Assembly: GCA_002368795.1 (NCBI GenBank)
Contig: DFFG01000034.1
Coordinates: 22,292 to 62,861 of the forward strand
DNA: 40,570 bases
Direction: 5' to 3'
Source of the DNA: Eubacterium sp. UBA3782
GTDB taxonomy: Bacteria > Bacillota > Clostridia > Lachnospirales > Lachnospiraceae
The stretch's first letter is position 1, and each line of letters opens with the position of its first letter. Shown here piece by piece: positions 16,269-24,050 of this stretch. A model generated the notes under the pieces. That model worked only from the letters and a program-made list of their open reading frames with translations. It made no database searches and had not been told where the DNA came from. A program made the translations under genes and the position numbers.

Positions 16269-17090
16269 ATGAGAGAATTTTTGCTGAATTCGGAGCAGCA
16301 GCTGGACAGAAATGCGCTCGCCCATCTGAAGAAAGAAGGGCGTGATCACGGCCTGTTTCCCTGCGAAGCCATTCGCTTCAACCGGCGGGTCAAGCTGGCG
16401 TTTTTTACCGAGGACGCCGAGCCGCTCTCCGATATGCTTGGAGAACTTAGCCTGAATGAGTGCTGCGAGATCGCCAAGGGTATTCTGAGACGTGTCCGCG
16501 CGCTGGAGAAGCAGGACATTATCTCGCTGGAAAATATCGTGTGGGATGTGGACAGCATCTATCTGGATCAGAACAGACGAGTATTTCTGCTCTGCCTGCC
16601 GGCGCTTATTCCGGCAGATGCGGTGCATTCGGATATTTACAAGAAGAGACTGTATGCTCTGGTCGAGGATATCGTATCAGGGAAAAAAGAGTCGCGCACG
16701 GTCTGCAGGCAGATCGATTATGAAAAGGGAAAAGCCTTTGGCGACTGGGTGCGGCTGGAGAACGCCCTGGAAAGACGGACGCCGGAGGAGGATGAGATGC
16801 TGATCCTCAAGGGGATCAACACATCGGATCCGCTGACCTTCCGGGTCGGCCATGAGACCTTCCGGATCGGTTCGGATGAGGGTGACGTCAGCGGCTACAT
16901 TCCTGATGTGGAATCGGTCAGCCCCCTGCATGCAGTGATCGGCTGGAACGAGATTAATTTCTTTGTGAAAGATATGGGAAGTGAAACGGGGACGTTTGTC
17001 AACAATCGTCCGGTCGTTCCGTACATCGAGATCCCTATTGGCCAGGGCAGCGTTCTGCGCTTTGGTGATTATACCTTTAATGTGGAGTGA
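16269..17090 (+). CDS. FHA domain protein with conserved clostridial N-terminal domain
   Basis: This is a cytoplasmic, probably phosphothreonine-reading protein of 273 aa with no membrane segment. The C-terminal FHA domain (about 190-273) keeps the usual binding residues: R199 in TFRIGS, S218 and H221 in SPLH, and N245-N246 in GTFVNNRPV. The N-terminal 170 residues resemble the uncharacterised region found before FHA domains in many Lachnospiraceae proteins (I believe DUF6382; from memory, not searched). The start has GGAGAG 6-10 bases upstream. It lies 16 bp after aroD and 7 bp before the ATPase gene, so the three are very probably co-transcribed. The phosphorylated partner is unknown. Confidence 0.8.
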   Translation: MREFLLNSEQQLDRNALAHLKKEGRDHGLFPCEAIRFNRRVKLAFFTEDAEPLSDMLGELSLNECCEIAKGILRRVRALEKQDIISLENIVWDVDSIYLDQNRRVFLLCLPALIPADAVHSDIYKKRLYALVEDIVSGKKESRTVCRQIDYEKGKAFGDWVRLENALERRTPEEDEMLILKGINTSDPLTFRVGHETFRIGSDEGDVSGYIPDVESVSPLHAVIGWNEINFFVKDMGSETGTFVNNRPVVPYIEIPIGQGSVLRFGDYTFNVE

Positions 17091-17097
17091 CAAGACG

Positions 17098-18141
17098 ATG
17101 GAAGACAACAGGCCCAGGCTGGTCATTGCAGATACAGATTATAGTTACCTGAAGCCGCTGGAGGAAGAGATCATCCGGCGCTTTGCCGCTTCCGCCAGAG
17201 TGCACATCATAACAGATCCGGATTATATGGAGGAGTTTTTTCAGGAGCATCAGGATATATCACTGCTGATGATCGATGAGGACAGTTATGGTGATTTCCT
17301 GCGGGAGCATTCCATCCGCCGGATCTACATGATGGCGTATGAATTCCCCTCTGATCAGGAGTATCCCTCCCATGTATCCGTGCTGCTCAAGGATCTTCCG
17401 GAGGAGGTCATCCTTGACCGGATCAGTGAAGCTCTGTTTCCTTCCGAGGAGAAGGTTCAGACACCGGTACAGGAGACCGAGAGAAAACGGACGAAAATCG
17501 TCAGTGTATACTCGCCGATCGGCGGCAGCGGCAAGAGTATGGCATGCATTGCCCTTGCACGAAAGCTGAGAAAGCTGGATCTGAAAGTCCTGGTGATAAG
17601 TGCCGATCCGCTGCAGAGCCTGGATGCACTTTTTGATTCTGGCGACCACGCGTCACCGCAGCTGGCGGAGGAAATGAAGAATCCAACCGAAGATATCTAC
17701 TGGACAGTTCTGCAGAATATCGGACATGCAGGGTTCTCCTATCTGCTTCCGTTTGAGAAATCCCTGCCTTCTGTGGGCATTGGACCGGCTGAGATCTCAG
17801 GTGTCGTATCCCTTTTGGCGGAAAAGAAGGATTTTGACGTAATTATTCTGGACATCGGAACCATACTCGAGGTCGATTATGTACGTCTGCTGACCGCATC
17901 CGATCTGATGATTCTGATCACCGAGACCAACACCATAGCGAACCGCAAGATGCAGCGGATGCTGCACGAGCCGGACCTTTTGCCGAAGTGCCCTTGTATA
18001 CTGGTGGCAAATGAATACCGTTCCGACGGCCTGCATCTGTCCAGAGACAGCATCTTTGGAACGATCGCACCCTATGGTTCATGCGAAGAGGCCATGGAGG
18101 ATCCGGTATTCTACCGGATCGCATTGAAGATCGGGGAATAA
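17098..18141 (+). CDS. CpaE/MinD-like P-loop ATPase with receiver-like N-terminus
   Basis: This 347-aa protein resembles the CpaE/TadZ branch of the ParA/MinD ATPases, which position pili or other complexes at the pole. Residues 1-115 have the alternating hydrophobic pattern of a receiver-like domain (RLVIADTDYSYLKPLEEE, DISLLMIDED). The ATPase domain begins with KIVSVYSPIGGSGKSMA; the P-loop GGSGKS is at 142-147, and a Walker B-like IILDIGT is near 237. No tad/flp pilus genes are visible. It begins 7 bp after the FHA gene with no strong ribosome binding site, consistent with coupling. The pairing with an FHA protein suggests regulated localisation, but the cargo is unknown. Confidence 0.75.
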   Translation: MEDNRPRLVIADTDYSYLKPLEEEIIRRFAASARVHIITDPDYMEEFFQEHQDISLLMIDEDSYGDFLREHSIRRIYMMAYEFPSDQEYPSHVSVLLKDLPEEVILDRISEALFPSEEKVQTPVQETERKRTKIVSVYSPIGGSGKSMACIALARKLRKLDLKVLVISADPLQSLDALFDSGDHASPQLAEEMKNPTEDIYWTVLQNIGHAGFSYLLPFEKSLPSVGIGPAEISGVVSLLAEKKDFDVIILDIGTILEVDYVRLLTASDLMILITETNTIANRKMQRMLHEPDLLPKCPCILVANEYRSDGLHLSRDSIFGTIAPYGSCEEAMEDPVFYRIALKIGE

Positions 18142-18197
18142 ACACAGAGAAGGAAGGGAAGAGTAGCAAAGAACTTCGCATCATACAAAACAGACAT

Positions 18198-18230
18198 AAA
18201 AAAAGCACCGGGATGTTCCCGGTGCTTTTG
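18198..18230 (-). terminator. Bidirectional terminator between the ATPase gene and tRNA-Arg
   Basis: AGCACCGGGA (18204-18213), loop TGT, TCCCGGTGCT (18217-18226) form a perfect 10-bp stem. A run of A precedes it, giving seven T on the minus strand directly behind the tRNA, and TTTT follows on the plus strand behind the ATPase gene. Confidence 0.88.
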
Positions 18231-18232
18231 AG

Positions 18233-18306
18233 CGTGCGGTAGAAGATTCGAACTCCCGGCCTTTTGGTCCGTAGCCAAACGCTCTATCCAGCTGAGCTAA
18301 CCGCAC
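18233..18306 (-). tRNA. tRNA-Arg (anticodon ACG)
   Basis: Read on the minus strand, the acceptor stem GTGCGGT/ACCGCAC, the D arm (GCTC...GAGC), the anticodon stem TTTGG/CCAAA with loop CTACGGA (anticodon ACG) and the T arm with TTCGAAT are all present. ACG, with the A read as inosine, serves CGU, CGC and CGA arginine codons. The 3' CCA is not encoded. It is a lone tRNA with its own promoter and terminator. Confidence 0.96.
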
Positions 18307-18329
18307 ACTTGCTTGAATCAGCATTAAGT

Positions 18330-18358
18330 ATACTATCGCATTTAAAGAGATTTGTCAA
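18330..18358 (-). promoter_or_regulatory. Promoter of tRNA-Arg
   Basis: On the minus strand a consensus TTGACA (18358-18353) and TAGTAT (18335-18330) are 17 bp apart; TATACT overlaps this -10. The predicted start is a few bases to some 20 bases before the tRNA. Confidence 0.78.
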
Positions 18359-18601
18359 CAGGTATTTTGAAAAAAATCGGAGGAAAAATTCGAAATAATC
18401 AGAAGAAAAATTCCGGGAAAAATCAGACAGTATATGTCGGATCCGGGCAGAGTAGGACAGCCCGTGACAACCTGCGGGGTATCCTGGCAGGGTGCGCTGC
18501 AGCCGGAAGGAGAGAAAAATGCATTCCGCAAAAGGGTGGAAGAATCTGTCAGATTCTGCTATTATGAGGATGATATTTTCACAAGAGGGAGGAAAGTCTC
18601 A
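18359..18601 (+). promoter_or_regulatory. mgtE upstream region with four successive small hairpins
   Basis: Four perfect short stems follow one another: CGGGC 18444-18448 / GCCCG 18460-18464, CCTGC 18471-18475 / GCAGG 18487-18491, CGGAA 18504-18508 / TTCCG 18524-18528, and AGAATC 18541-18546 / GATTCT 18552-18557. This may be a structured leader. I do not recognise the M-box magnesium riboswitch consensus, and no convincing promoter was found. The mgtE frame stays open back to 18434, but that stretch has no MgtE-like sequence. Confidence 0.35.
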
Positions 18602-19975
18602 ATGGATGAAGAGATCAGAAAAGATCCGGAGAAAATGATCGAAGAGATTATCGAACTGCTGAATAAAAAAGAGTATGGTAAGCTCCGACATCTGGTGGCA
18701 GATGTGAATGAGGCGGATATCGCGGCGATCATGGATTCCATGGAGGATGAGGACTCCCTGAAGATGTTCCGTATCCTGCCCAAGGATCTGGCCGCAGATG
18801 TTTTCCCGATGCTGGAGGTCGATGACCAGAAATACATCATCATGTCTCTGTCGGACCGTGAGGCATCCAACATCATTGAGAATCTGTGGGCCGATGATGC
18901 GACTGACCTGCTGGAGGAAATGCCGGCAAACGTGGTAAAAAAGATCCTGGCTAATGCCAGCCCGGAGACAAGGAAGGATATCAATCATCTGCTCCAGTAT
19001 CCGGATGACTCCGCCGGCAGTATCATGACGGTCGAGTATGTTGACCTGAAGGAAAACATGACGGTCAACGACGCCATCGAGCGGATCCGCAAGATCGGAC
19101 TGGATTCGGAGACCGTCAATGTCTGTTATGTCCTGGATCCGAAGCGTGTGCTGAAGGGCACGGTTGCCCTGCGCTACCTGCTGATCATGCCGCAGGACGC
19201 CATGATCGGCAAGATCATGAATGAAAACGTCATCAGCGTCAATACCTCGACCGACCAGGAGGAGGCTGCGCAGGTTTTTCAGAAATACGACTTTACTGTC
19301 CTTCCGGTCGTGGATAACGAAAACCGGATGGTCGGTATCATTACCATCGACGATGTGGTCGATATTCTTGAGGAAGAGGCCACCGAGGATATCGAGAAGA
19401 TGGCCGCCATCATTCCTTCCGAGAAGCCCTATATGAAGACCGGCATCTTCGAGACTTACAAGAAACGTATGCCATGGCTTCTGCTGCTGATGATCTCTGC
19501 CACCTTTACCGGGGCGATCATCACCATGTACGAGCAGGCGTTGTCCTCGTATATTGTCCTGACGGCCTATATTCCCATGCTGATGGACACCGGCGGAAAT
19601 GCAGGTTCCCAGGCATCGGTCTCCATCATTCGAAGCTTGTCTCTGCAGGATATCGATTTCGGTGATCTGCCGAAGGTGATATGGAAAGAGATCAGGGTCG
19701 CCGTGATCTGCGGCATTACCCTTTCGATCGTAAACTTCTTCAAGCTGATCCTGTTTGACCGGCTGGAACCAACGATCGCAGCTGTCATCTGCCTGACCCT
19801 GGTCATGGTTGTCATATTTGCCAAGCTGGTTGGCTCCTGCCTTCCTATGCTGGCGGACCGGCTTGGATTTGACCCTGCCGTCATGGCCAGCCCGCTGATC
19901 ACAACGATCGTCGATGCCGTATCGCTGTTCACCTATTTCCAGCTGGCGACCCACATTCTGCACATCACAGCCTAG
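18602..19975 (+). CDS. mgtE: Magnesium transporter MgtE
   Basis: MgtE is a magnesium-gated magnesium channel of the cytoplasmic membrane. The 457-aa protein shows the whole family layout: an acidic, helical MgtE N domain (about 1-130), a pair of CBS domains (about 135-255, with DAMIGKIMNENVISVNTSTD and VVDNENRMVGIITIDDVVDI), a linking helix, and five membrane helices that contain MLMDTGGNAGSQASVSIIRS, with the conserved GGNAGSQ pore region. The ATG at 18602 has GGGAGG 8 bases upstream and gives the usual MDEEI start. Control by magnesium itself through the cytosolic domains is known for the family. Confidence 0.95.
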   Translation: MDEEIRKDPEKMIEEIIELLNKKEYGKLRHLVADVNEADIAAIMDSMEDEDSLKMFRILPKDLAADVFPMLEVDDQKYIIMSLSDREASNIIENLWADDATDLLEEMPANVVKKILANASPETRKDINHLLQYPDDSAGSIMTVEYVDLKENMTVNDAIERIRKIGLDSETVNVCYVLDPKRVLKGTVALRYLLIMPQDAMIGKIMNENVISVNTSTDQEEAAQVFQKYDFTVLPVVDNENRMVGIITIDDVVDILEEEATEDIEKMAAIIPSEKPYMKTGIFETYKKRMPWLLLLMISATFTGAIITMYEQALSSYIVLTAYIPMLMDTGGNAGSQASVSIIRSLSLQDIDFGDLPKVIWKEIRVAVICGITLSIVNFFKLILFDRLEPTIAAVICLTLVMVVIFAKLVGSCLPMLADRLGFDPAVMASPLITTIVDAVSLFTYFQLATHILHITA

Positions 19976-20072
19976 GTGCAGCGTTCCCAGGCGGACGCAG
20001 AAGATAGCAGCATTTTTCCGTGCGCTGCCGGAATATGCATATGCCGGGATCGCAAGATTTGGTGTCAGACTA

Positions 20073-20101
20073 TGGAAACAGAAGAAAAAATATGGTATAC
20101 T
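20073..20101 (+). promoter_or_regulatory. Promoter of the glycerophosphodiesterase-like gene
   Basis: An extended -10 (TGG-TATACT, hexamer 20096-20101) with a weak -35 TGGAAA (20073-20078) at 17-bp spacing lies about 25 bp before the ribosome binding site. Confidence 0.5.
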
Positions 20102-20131
20102 TTTATATAGCTTCAGACAGGAGGAATCGAC

Positions 20132-20962
20132 ATGGGCAAAAAACTGAAAACATTTCTTGCTGTTTGCGCCGGCACTGCAGCTGCATGGGCACTGGCGGTA
20201 AAACCCAGGATCTGGAACAAGCCGGATCTGAGCGAGATTCAGCGATATGATTTTGCACACCGCGGTTTTCATGATCCGGAAAAGAAGATTCCGGAGAACA
20301 GCATGGCTGCATTCTCTGCGGCGATCGAACATGGCTACGGCATCAAAATGGATGTCCGTATTACCCGTGACGGCGTACCTGTCGTTTTTGCGGATGCCAG
20401 ACTGGACCGGCTGACCGGAACCAACGGCACCATCGAAAACAGTACACTGGAGGATCTGAAGACACTGTGTCTGTGCGGCACAGAGGAGAAGATCCCGACA
20501 CTGGCAGAGGCGCTGGAACTGATCGACGGGCAGGTACCGGTGATTGTCGAGCTTCAGGTGGCAGACGGCAACCACGACGTGCTGTCTGATCTGACCTGCG
20601 AGGTCCTCGATGCATATGAAGGCGTATTTGCTGTCGAGTCTCTGGACTTCCGCGTGCTGCGCTGGTACAAAAAGCAGAGAAACGAATACATCCGCGGCCA
20701 GAAGGCAGACTATGCACACAGAAGCGGCTATCGTATCCTGGATATGATCCTGGACTTCCTGACAGCCAGCCTGCTGCTGAACTTCCTTACAGCACCGGAT
20801 TATATCGCCACAAACATCGATTACCGGAGATCCCCAAGTCTCTTCATCTGCCGGTTCCTCTACCGCATCCCGCGCATGGACTGGCTGGTCACCACACTGG
20901 AAGACTACGAGATGGTCAGGACAGACGGATCCATCGTTATATTCGACGAGATCGAGCCATAA
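20132..20962 (+). CDS. Glycerophosphodiester phosphodiesterase-family protein, active site altered
   Basis: The 276-aa protein has a hydrophobic N-terminus (signal or anchor, about 6-22) followed by a GDPD TIM-barrel. HRG (43-45) and PENS (54-57) are intact. However, the metal-binding ExD motif reads K72-M-D74, and the catalytic second histidine of the usual HD pair is A87 in VVFADARLDR. The later glutamate in VIVELQ is present. These two changes affect residues needed for metal binding and acid/base catalysis in studied GDPDs, so hydrolysis of glycerophosphodiesters is doubtful; a binding role is possible. AGGAGG precedes the ATG. It stands alone, with its own promoter and terminator. Confidence 0.82.
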   Translation: MGKKLKTFLAVCAGTAAAWALAVKPRIWNKPDLSEIQRYDFAHRGFHDPEKKIPENSMAAFSAAIEHGYGIKMDVRITRDGVPVVFADARLDRLTGTNGTIENSTLEDLKTLCLCGTEEKIPTLAEALELIDGQVPVIVELQVADGNHDVLSDLTCEVLDAYEGVFAVESLDFRVLRWYKKQRNEYIRGQKADYAHRSGYRILDMILDFLTASLLLNFLTAPDYIATNIDYRRSPSLFICRFLYRIPRMDWLVTTLEDYEMVRTDGSIVIFDEIEP

Positions 20963-21006
20963 GCACTGCATCGTGCATGGCAGATCCGTTCCACATGCCA
21001 TATATG

Positions 21007-21039
21007 AAAAAAGTCCCTGCCGGCGGCAGGGGCTTTTTT
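21007..21039 (+). terminator. Bidirectional terminator after the GDPD-like gene
   Basis: CCCTGCC (21015-21021), loop GGC, GGCAGGG (21025-21031), flanked by A6 on the left and T6 on the right, is a strong rho-independent terminator usable from both sides. Confidence 0.9.
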
Positions 21040-21114
21040 CATGTAGCAGCCGTTGTCACAGCTGATGAGTATACAACTCTGAACTATAAGGGCAAATAGA
21101 CTTGATGAGAACAA

Positions 21115-21203
21115 AGCAACCGCCCTGGAAGACATTAAAGCAAACAATCTGCAGGCCTGTTAAGGCCGAAGCCGTTTGCGTAATGCCTTCCAGGGCGGTT
21201 GCT
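21115..21203 (+). repeat. Family 1 palindromic element, copy 2
   Basis: This is an 89-bp palindrome with 17-bp perfect arms AGCAACCGCCCTGGAAG (21115-21131) and CTTCCAGGGCGGTTGCT (21187-21203). The core is ACATTAAAGCAAAC...GCCGTTTGCGTAATGCC, with inner GCAAAC/GTTTGC and GGCC/GGCC stems. It lies in the convergent gap between the GDPD-like gene and plsC. The arms differ from those of copies 1 and 4 outside CCCTGGAAG but pair perfectly within the copy. Confidence 0.9.
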
Positions 21204-21220
21204 GCAGGCTAAGCTTAAAA

Positions 21221-21292
21221 ACATTAAAGCAAACATTCTGCAGACCCGACAGGATCGAAGCCGTTTGCGTAATGCCTTCCAGGGCGTGTGCC
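21221..21292 (+). repeat. Family 1 palindromic element, copy 3, left arm missing
   Basis: ACATTAAAGCAAACATTCTG up to CTTCCAGGGCGTGTGCC repeats the core and right arm of copy 2 in the same orientation, 17 bp further on. No left arm matching the right arm is present, so this copy is truncated. It ends 12 bp beyond the plsC stop (plsC is on the minus strand). Confidence 0.85.
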
Positions 21293-21304
21293 GTAGGCAG
21301 TTCT

Positions 21305-22054
21305 TTAAGCAGATTCCAGCAGCTCCTGGTTTTTCTTCAGTGTTTCGGTGATGATATCCCGGGTGATCTCGCCGAGATGCTTTTTTTCGTCCTTTGAGAA
21401 GGAGGCCGGATCCAGAGGTGTGCCGAATTCGATGATTACCGGCACGGAGCGGATCCAGGGAATATGTCCTTCAAAGATGTTCACGGAGTTGTTGATGGAT
21501 ACCGGAATGATGGGACATCCGGATTTCACGGCGATCTTCAGACTGCCTTCGTGGAACTCCAGCAGCTGGAGCTCGTCCTCGCCCTTATTGCGCGTGCCCT
21601 CGGGGAAGATAAAGATCGAAGTGCCGTTCTTTACCGACTCGATTGCTTTCAGGATCATCTTCATGCCTTCCTTCAGATTTGAGCGGTCAAGGAAGAGACA
21701 GCCGATGTACCGCATCCAGATGCGCAGCGAGGGAACCTTCTCCAGGGAATTTTTTGCGACATAGCCGGTATTTTGCAGCAGAAGAGGATAAGTAAGGACG
21801 ATATCAAAGATGCTTCTGTGGTTGCCGATGTAGAGGACTGCCTGGTCAGTTGGAAGATTTTCCTGGCCAAGGACCGTGAGACGGACACCCGCAAGAAAGC
21901 GGACAACCCGGAATGCCCACTGAACGATGGCACGGCTTGTATTGGCCTTTATGTCCGGGCGCTTTTTGCCGATCAGGTAAAGAACCAGCTGGATGGGCAG
22001 GCTGACGACCAGAAAAATGAATACGAACAGTGCAGCCAGAATTAGACGGATCAT
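21305..22054 (-). CDS. plsC: 1-acyl-sn-glycerol-3-phosphate acyltransferase (PlsC family)
   Basis: PlsC acylates lysophosphatidic acid to phosphatidic acid at the membrane. The 249-aa product has an N-terminal hydrophobic hairpin (about 3-28). The catalytic H(X4)D motif is N-H79-RSIF-D84, followed by IFIFPEGTRNKG and the PIIPVSI motif, all expected for the family. The start was set at 22054 (MIRLILAALF) because AGGAGG lies 7 bases before it; the longer frame to 22087 adds 11 unrelated residues. Confidence 0.92.
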   Translation of the reverse strand: MIRLILAALFVFIFLVVSLPIQLVLYLIGKKRPDIKANTSRAIVQWAFRVVRFLAGVRLTVLGQENLPTDQAVLYIGNHRSIFDIVLTYPLLLQNTGYVAKNSLEKVPSLRIWMRYIGCLFLDRSNLKEGMKMILKAIESVKNGTSIFIFPEGTRNKGEDELQLLEFHEGSLKIAVKSGCPIIPVSINNSVNIFEGHIPWIRSVPVIIEFGTPLDPASFSKDEKKHLGEITRDIITETLKKNQELLESA

Positions 22055-22116
22055 GGAAACCTCCTGAATACACGGGCAGCGCTGCATGCAGCAAGGGCTG
22101 TCCGGAACTTTCCTAT

Positions 22117-22145
22117 ATTATACGTAAGCCCCGTTCCCTTCGCAA
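22117..22145 (-). promoter_or_regulatory. Promoter of plsC
   Basis: On the minus strand TTGCGA (22145-22140) and a consensus TATAAT (22122-22117) are separated by 17 bp, 63 bp before the plsC start. Confidence 0.7.
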
Positions 22146-22159
22146 GGCTGTCTTTTATG

Positions 22160-22345
22160 GCACCCACATTTACGGCTTTTTAGCGAACCCGTATTCCTGG
22201 GTCCGCAGACCCTTTGGAGAGCCTGTATTCCAGAATCTGCAGGTCATTTGGAGAGCCCATATTCCAGGATCCGCTGGCCTTTTGGCAGAGCCCTTAGTCC
22301 AGGAACCTCAGGCCTTTTGACGAGCCTGCATTCGAGGCCCCGTGG
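22160..22345. repeat. 34-bp imperfect tandem repeats
   Basis: Four clear units begin at 22190, 22224, 22258 and 22293 (34, 34, 35 and 34 bp), with decayed partial units on both sides. A unit reads roughly GTATTCCAGGATCCGCAG then GCCCTTTGGAGAGCC. Several units contain small dyads such as GGGTC-CGCA-GACCC. The array fills most of the 428-bp gap between the divergent plsC and ispE promoters. No gene is supported there. Confidence 0.85.
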
Positions 22346-22373
22346 AAGATGCGGCTAGCCTTAAGAAAGATGA

Positions 22374-22402
22374 TTGACAGAAACTATTTTTATCGTTAAA
22401 GT
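22374..22402 (+). promoter_or_regulatory. Promoter of the ispE operon
   Basis: A consensus TTGACA (22374-22379) and TAAAGT (22397-22402) are 17 bp apart, giving a leader of about 75 nt before ispE. Confidence 0.72.
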
Positions 22403-22482
22403 TTAGAAAGGAAAAATAACGTCAGAACAGGCGTGAGAACGGCACCAATGATGCCGGGATCCCATGCAGATAACGGAGTGTT

Positions 22483-23373
22483 ATGCGGGAAATTACGGTA
22501 AAGGGACATGCAAAAATCAATCTGGGGCTGGATGTGACCGGCCTTCGTGAGGACGGCTACCATCTGGTCAGGATGATCATGCAGTCGGTCGATGTGTGTG
22601 ACACCATCACGCTCACAAAGAAACCGGAAGCCGGGATCTCCCTTTCCCTCAATGTGCCGGGGCTTGCTGCGGACAGCACGAACCTGGCATGGCGGGCAGC
22701 AGAGCTGCTGATGCAGGAGTTTTCTGTTGCAGAGGGGATCGACATCCGTCTGGAAAAGAGGATCCCCATGGCGGCTGGCCTGGCAGGAGGAAGTGCAGAT
22801 GCGGCTGCGGTCCTCCGGGGCGTAAATGAGCTGTTTTCGCTTGGACTGACGAAGGAGGAGCTCTGCGCGCGGGCCGTCAGGCTCGGGGCGGATATCCCGT
22901 TCTGCGTGATGGAGGGAACGATGCTTTCCGAGGGGATCGGCGAGATCCTGACGGAGCTTCCGCCTATGCCGGCATGTACGATCCTGCTGGCAAAGCCGGG
23001 AATCGATGTTCCCACAGGCGGCGTGTACCGGGCGCTGGATGCGCTTTCCGGTTATGTGCACCCGGACATCAGCGGACAGATCCGTGCCCTTGAGGCGGGC
23101 GATCTGGATGACCTGGCGGCGAAGATGGGGAATGTCCTGGAGCTTGTTACTGTCCGGGATCATCCGGTCATTGCCAGGATCCGGGAGATCATGATGGAGC
23201 AGGGAGCTGTCGGGGCGATGATGAGCGGCAGCGGACCTACAGTGTTTGGATTGTTTGCGCAGGATGAGGATGCGCAGAGGGCATGCAGCATACTGGAAAC
23301 CGAGGGACTGGCCAGCGATCTGTTTCTTACAGTCCCTTATCAGAACGGAGGATCTGTGCATGGCCGAAGATAA
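22483..23373 (+). CDS. ispE: 4-diphosphocytidyl-2-C-methyl-D-erythritol kinase IspE
   Basis: IspE phosphorylates CDP-methylerythritol in the non-mevalonate isoprenoid pathway. This 296-aa GHMP kinase has the substrate motif AKINLGLDV (about 10-18), the ATP loop PMAAGLAGGSADAAA at 95-109, GADIPFCVMEG, and the C-terminal MSGSGPTVFGLF. CGGAG precedes the ATG. It overlaps the next gene by 14 bp, so the GntR-type regulator is translated from the same transcript. Confidence 0.95.
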   Translation: MREITVKGHAKINLGLDVTGLREDGYHLVRMIMQSVDVCDTITLTKKPEAGISLSLNVPGLAADSTNLAWRAAELLMQEFSVAEGIDIRLEKRIPMAAGLAGGSADAAAVLRGVNELFSLGLTKEELCARAVRLGADIPFCVMEGTMLSEGIGEILTELPPMPACTILLAKPGIDVPTGGVYRALDALSGYVHPDISGQIRALEAGDLDDLAAKMGNVLELVTVRDHPVIARIREIMMEQGAVGAMMSGSGPTVFGLFAQDEDAQRACSILETEGLASDLFLTVPYQNGGSVHGRR

Positions 23374-24034
23374 GCTGGTAATGACAATGAAGGAATATCC
23401 GGATCTCCCTCTTAGGGACGTTGTATTCCGGACGCTTAGAAAGGGAATCCTGCAGGGGGATCTACAGCCGGGAGAACGGCTGATGGAGATCCAGCTGGCG
23501 AACCGGCTGGGCGTGAGCCGGACACCGATCCGGGAGGCAATACGGATGCTGGAGCTGGAGGGACTCGTAGTGAACATCCCCAGGAAGGGCGCCCAGGTGG
23601 CCAGGATCACCGAGAAGGACCTTCGGGATGTGCTGGAGGTGCGCCTTGGTCTGGAGGAGCTGGCTGTCGATCTTGCCTGCGATCGGATCACGGACGAAGA
23701 CCTGTCCAGACTCTATCTGGCATCCCGTAAGTTTGAAAAGCTGATCCGGAAGGCGGCCCTGACTGAGCTTGCCGAGGCGGATGAAGAATTCCATGCGATC
23801 ATCTATGCTTCTACCGGAAATCGGAGGCTGGAGCAGCTGATCAGCAATCTGCGGGAGCAGATGTACCGCTATCGTGTCGAGTATCTGAAGGATACAGAAA
23901 ACAGGGATACCCTGATCCGTGAGCACGATGAGCTCTGGGAGAGCCTGAAAAAGCGGGACAGGAAGAGTGCCGAGGAATATATGCGCAGGCATATCATGCG
24001 GCAGATGGACAGCATCAAGAGCTCCCTGCACTGA
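23360..24034 (+). CDS. GntR family regulator, FCD (FadR) subfamily
   Basis: The 224-aa protein has an N-terminal winged helix-turn-helix (about 15-80; ERLMEIQLANRLGVSRTPIREAI is the recognition region) and a C-terminal all-helical FCD ligand domain (about 95-215), with metal-ligand-like positions in EFHAIIY and the two later histidines in REHDEL and RRHIM. FCD regulators bind organic acids, often with a metal, and repress nearby genes; which ligand applies here cannot be said. The ATG at 23360 is preceded by GGAGG at 8 bases. The 14-bp overlap with ispE is unusual for a regulator, and the target may lie elsewhere. Confidence 0.9.
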   Translation: MAEDKLVMTMKEYPDLPLRDVVFRTLRKGILQGDLQPGERLMEIQLANRLGVSRTPIREAIRMLELEGLVVNIPRKGAQVARITEKDLRDVLEVRLGLEELAVDLACDRITDEDLSRLYLASRKFEKLIRKAALTELAEADEEFHAIIYASTGNRRLEQLISNLREQMYRYRVEYLKDTENRDTLIREHDELWESLKKRDRKSAEEYMRRHIMRQMDSIKSSLH

Positions 24035-24050
24035 CGGGAGGACGCAGATT

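Noticed and set aside
18360..18601. M-box magnesium riboswitch before mgtE
   Set aside because: The conserved M-box sequence blocks could not be found; only short hairpins are seen.
18434..18601. Longer MgtE starting at 18434
   Set aside because: The added 56 residues do not resemble MgtE and overlap a region of hairpins; the GGGAGG site supports 18602.
18599..21001. 800-codon open frame on the minus strand across mgtE and the GDPD-like gene
   Set aside because: It is the exact antisense of two well-supported genes, has no recognisable domain, and is rich in His, Gln and Asp as expected for a shadow frame in G+C-biased DNA.
22160..22345. 34-bp repeats as a CRISPR array
   Set aside because: The units are directly adjacent with no unique spacers and are imperfect; no cas gene is present.
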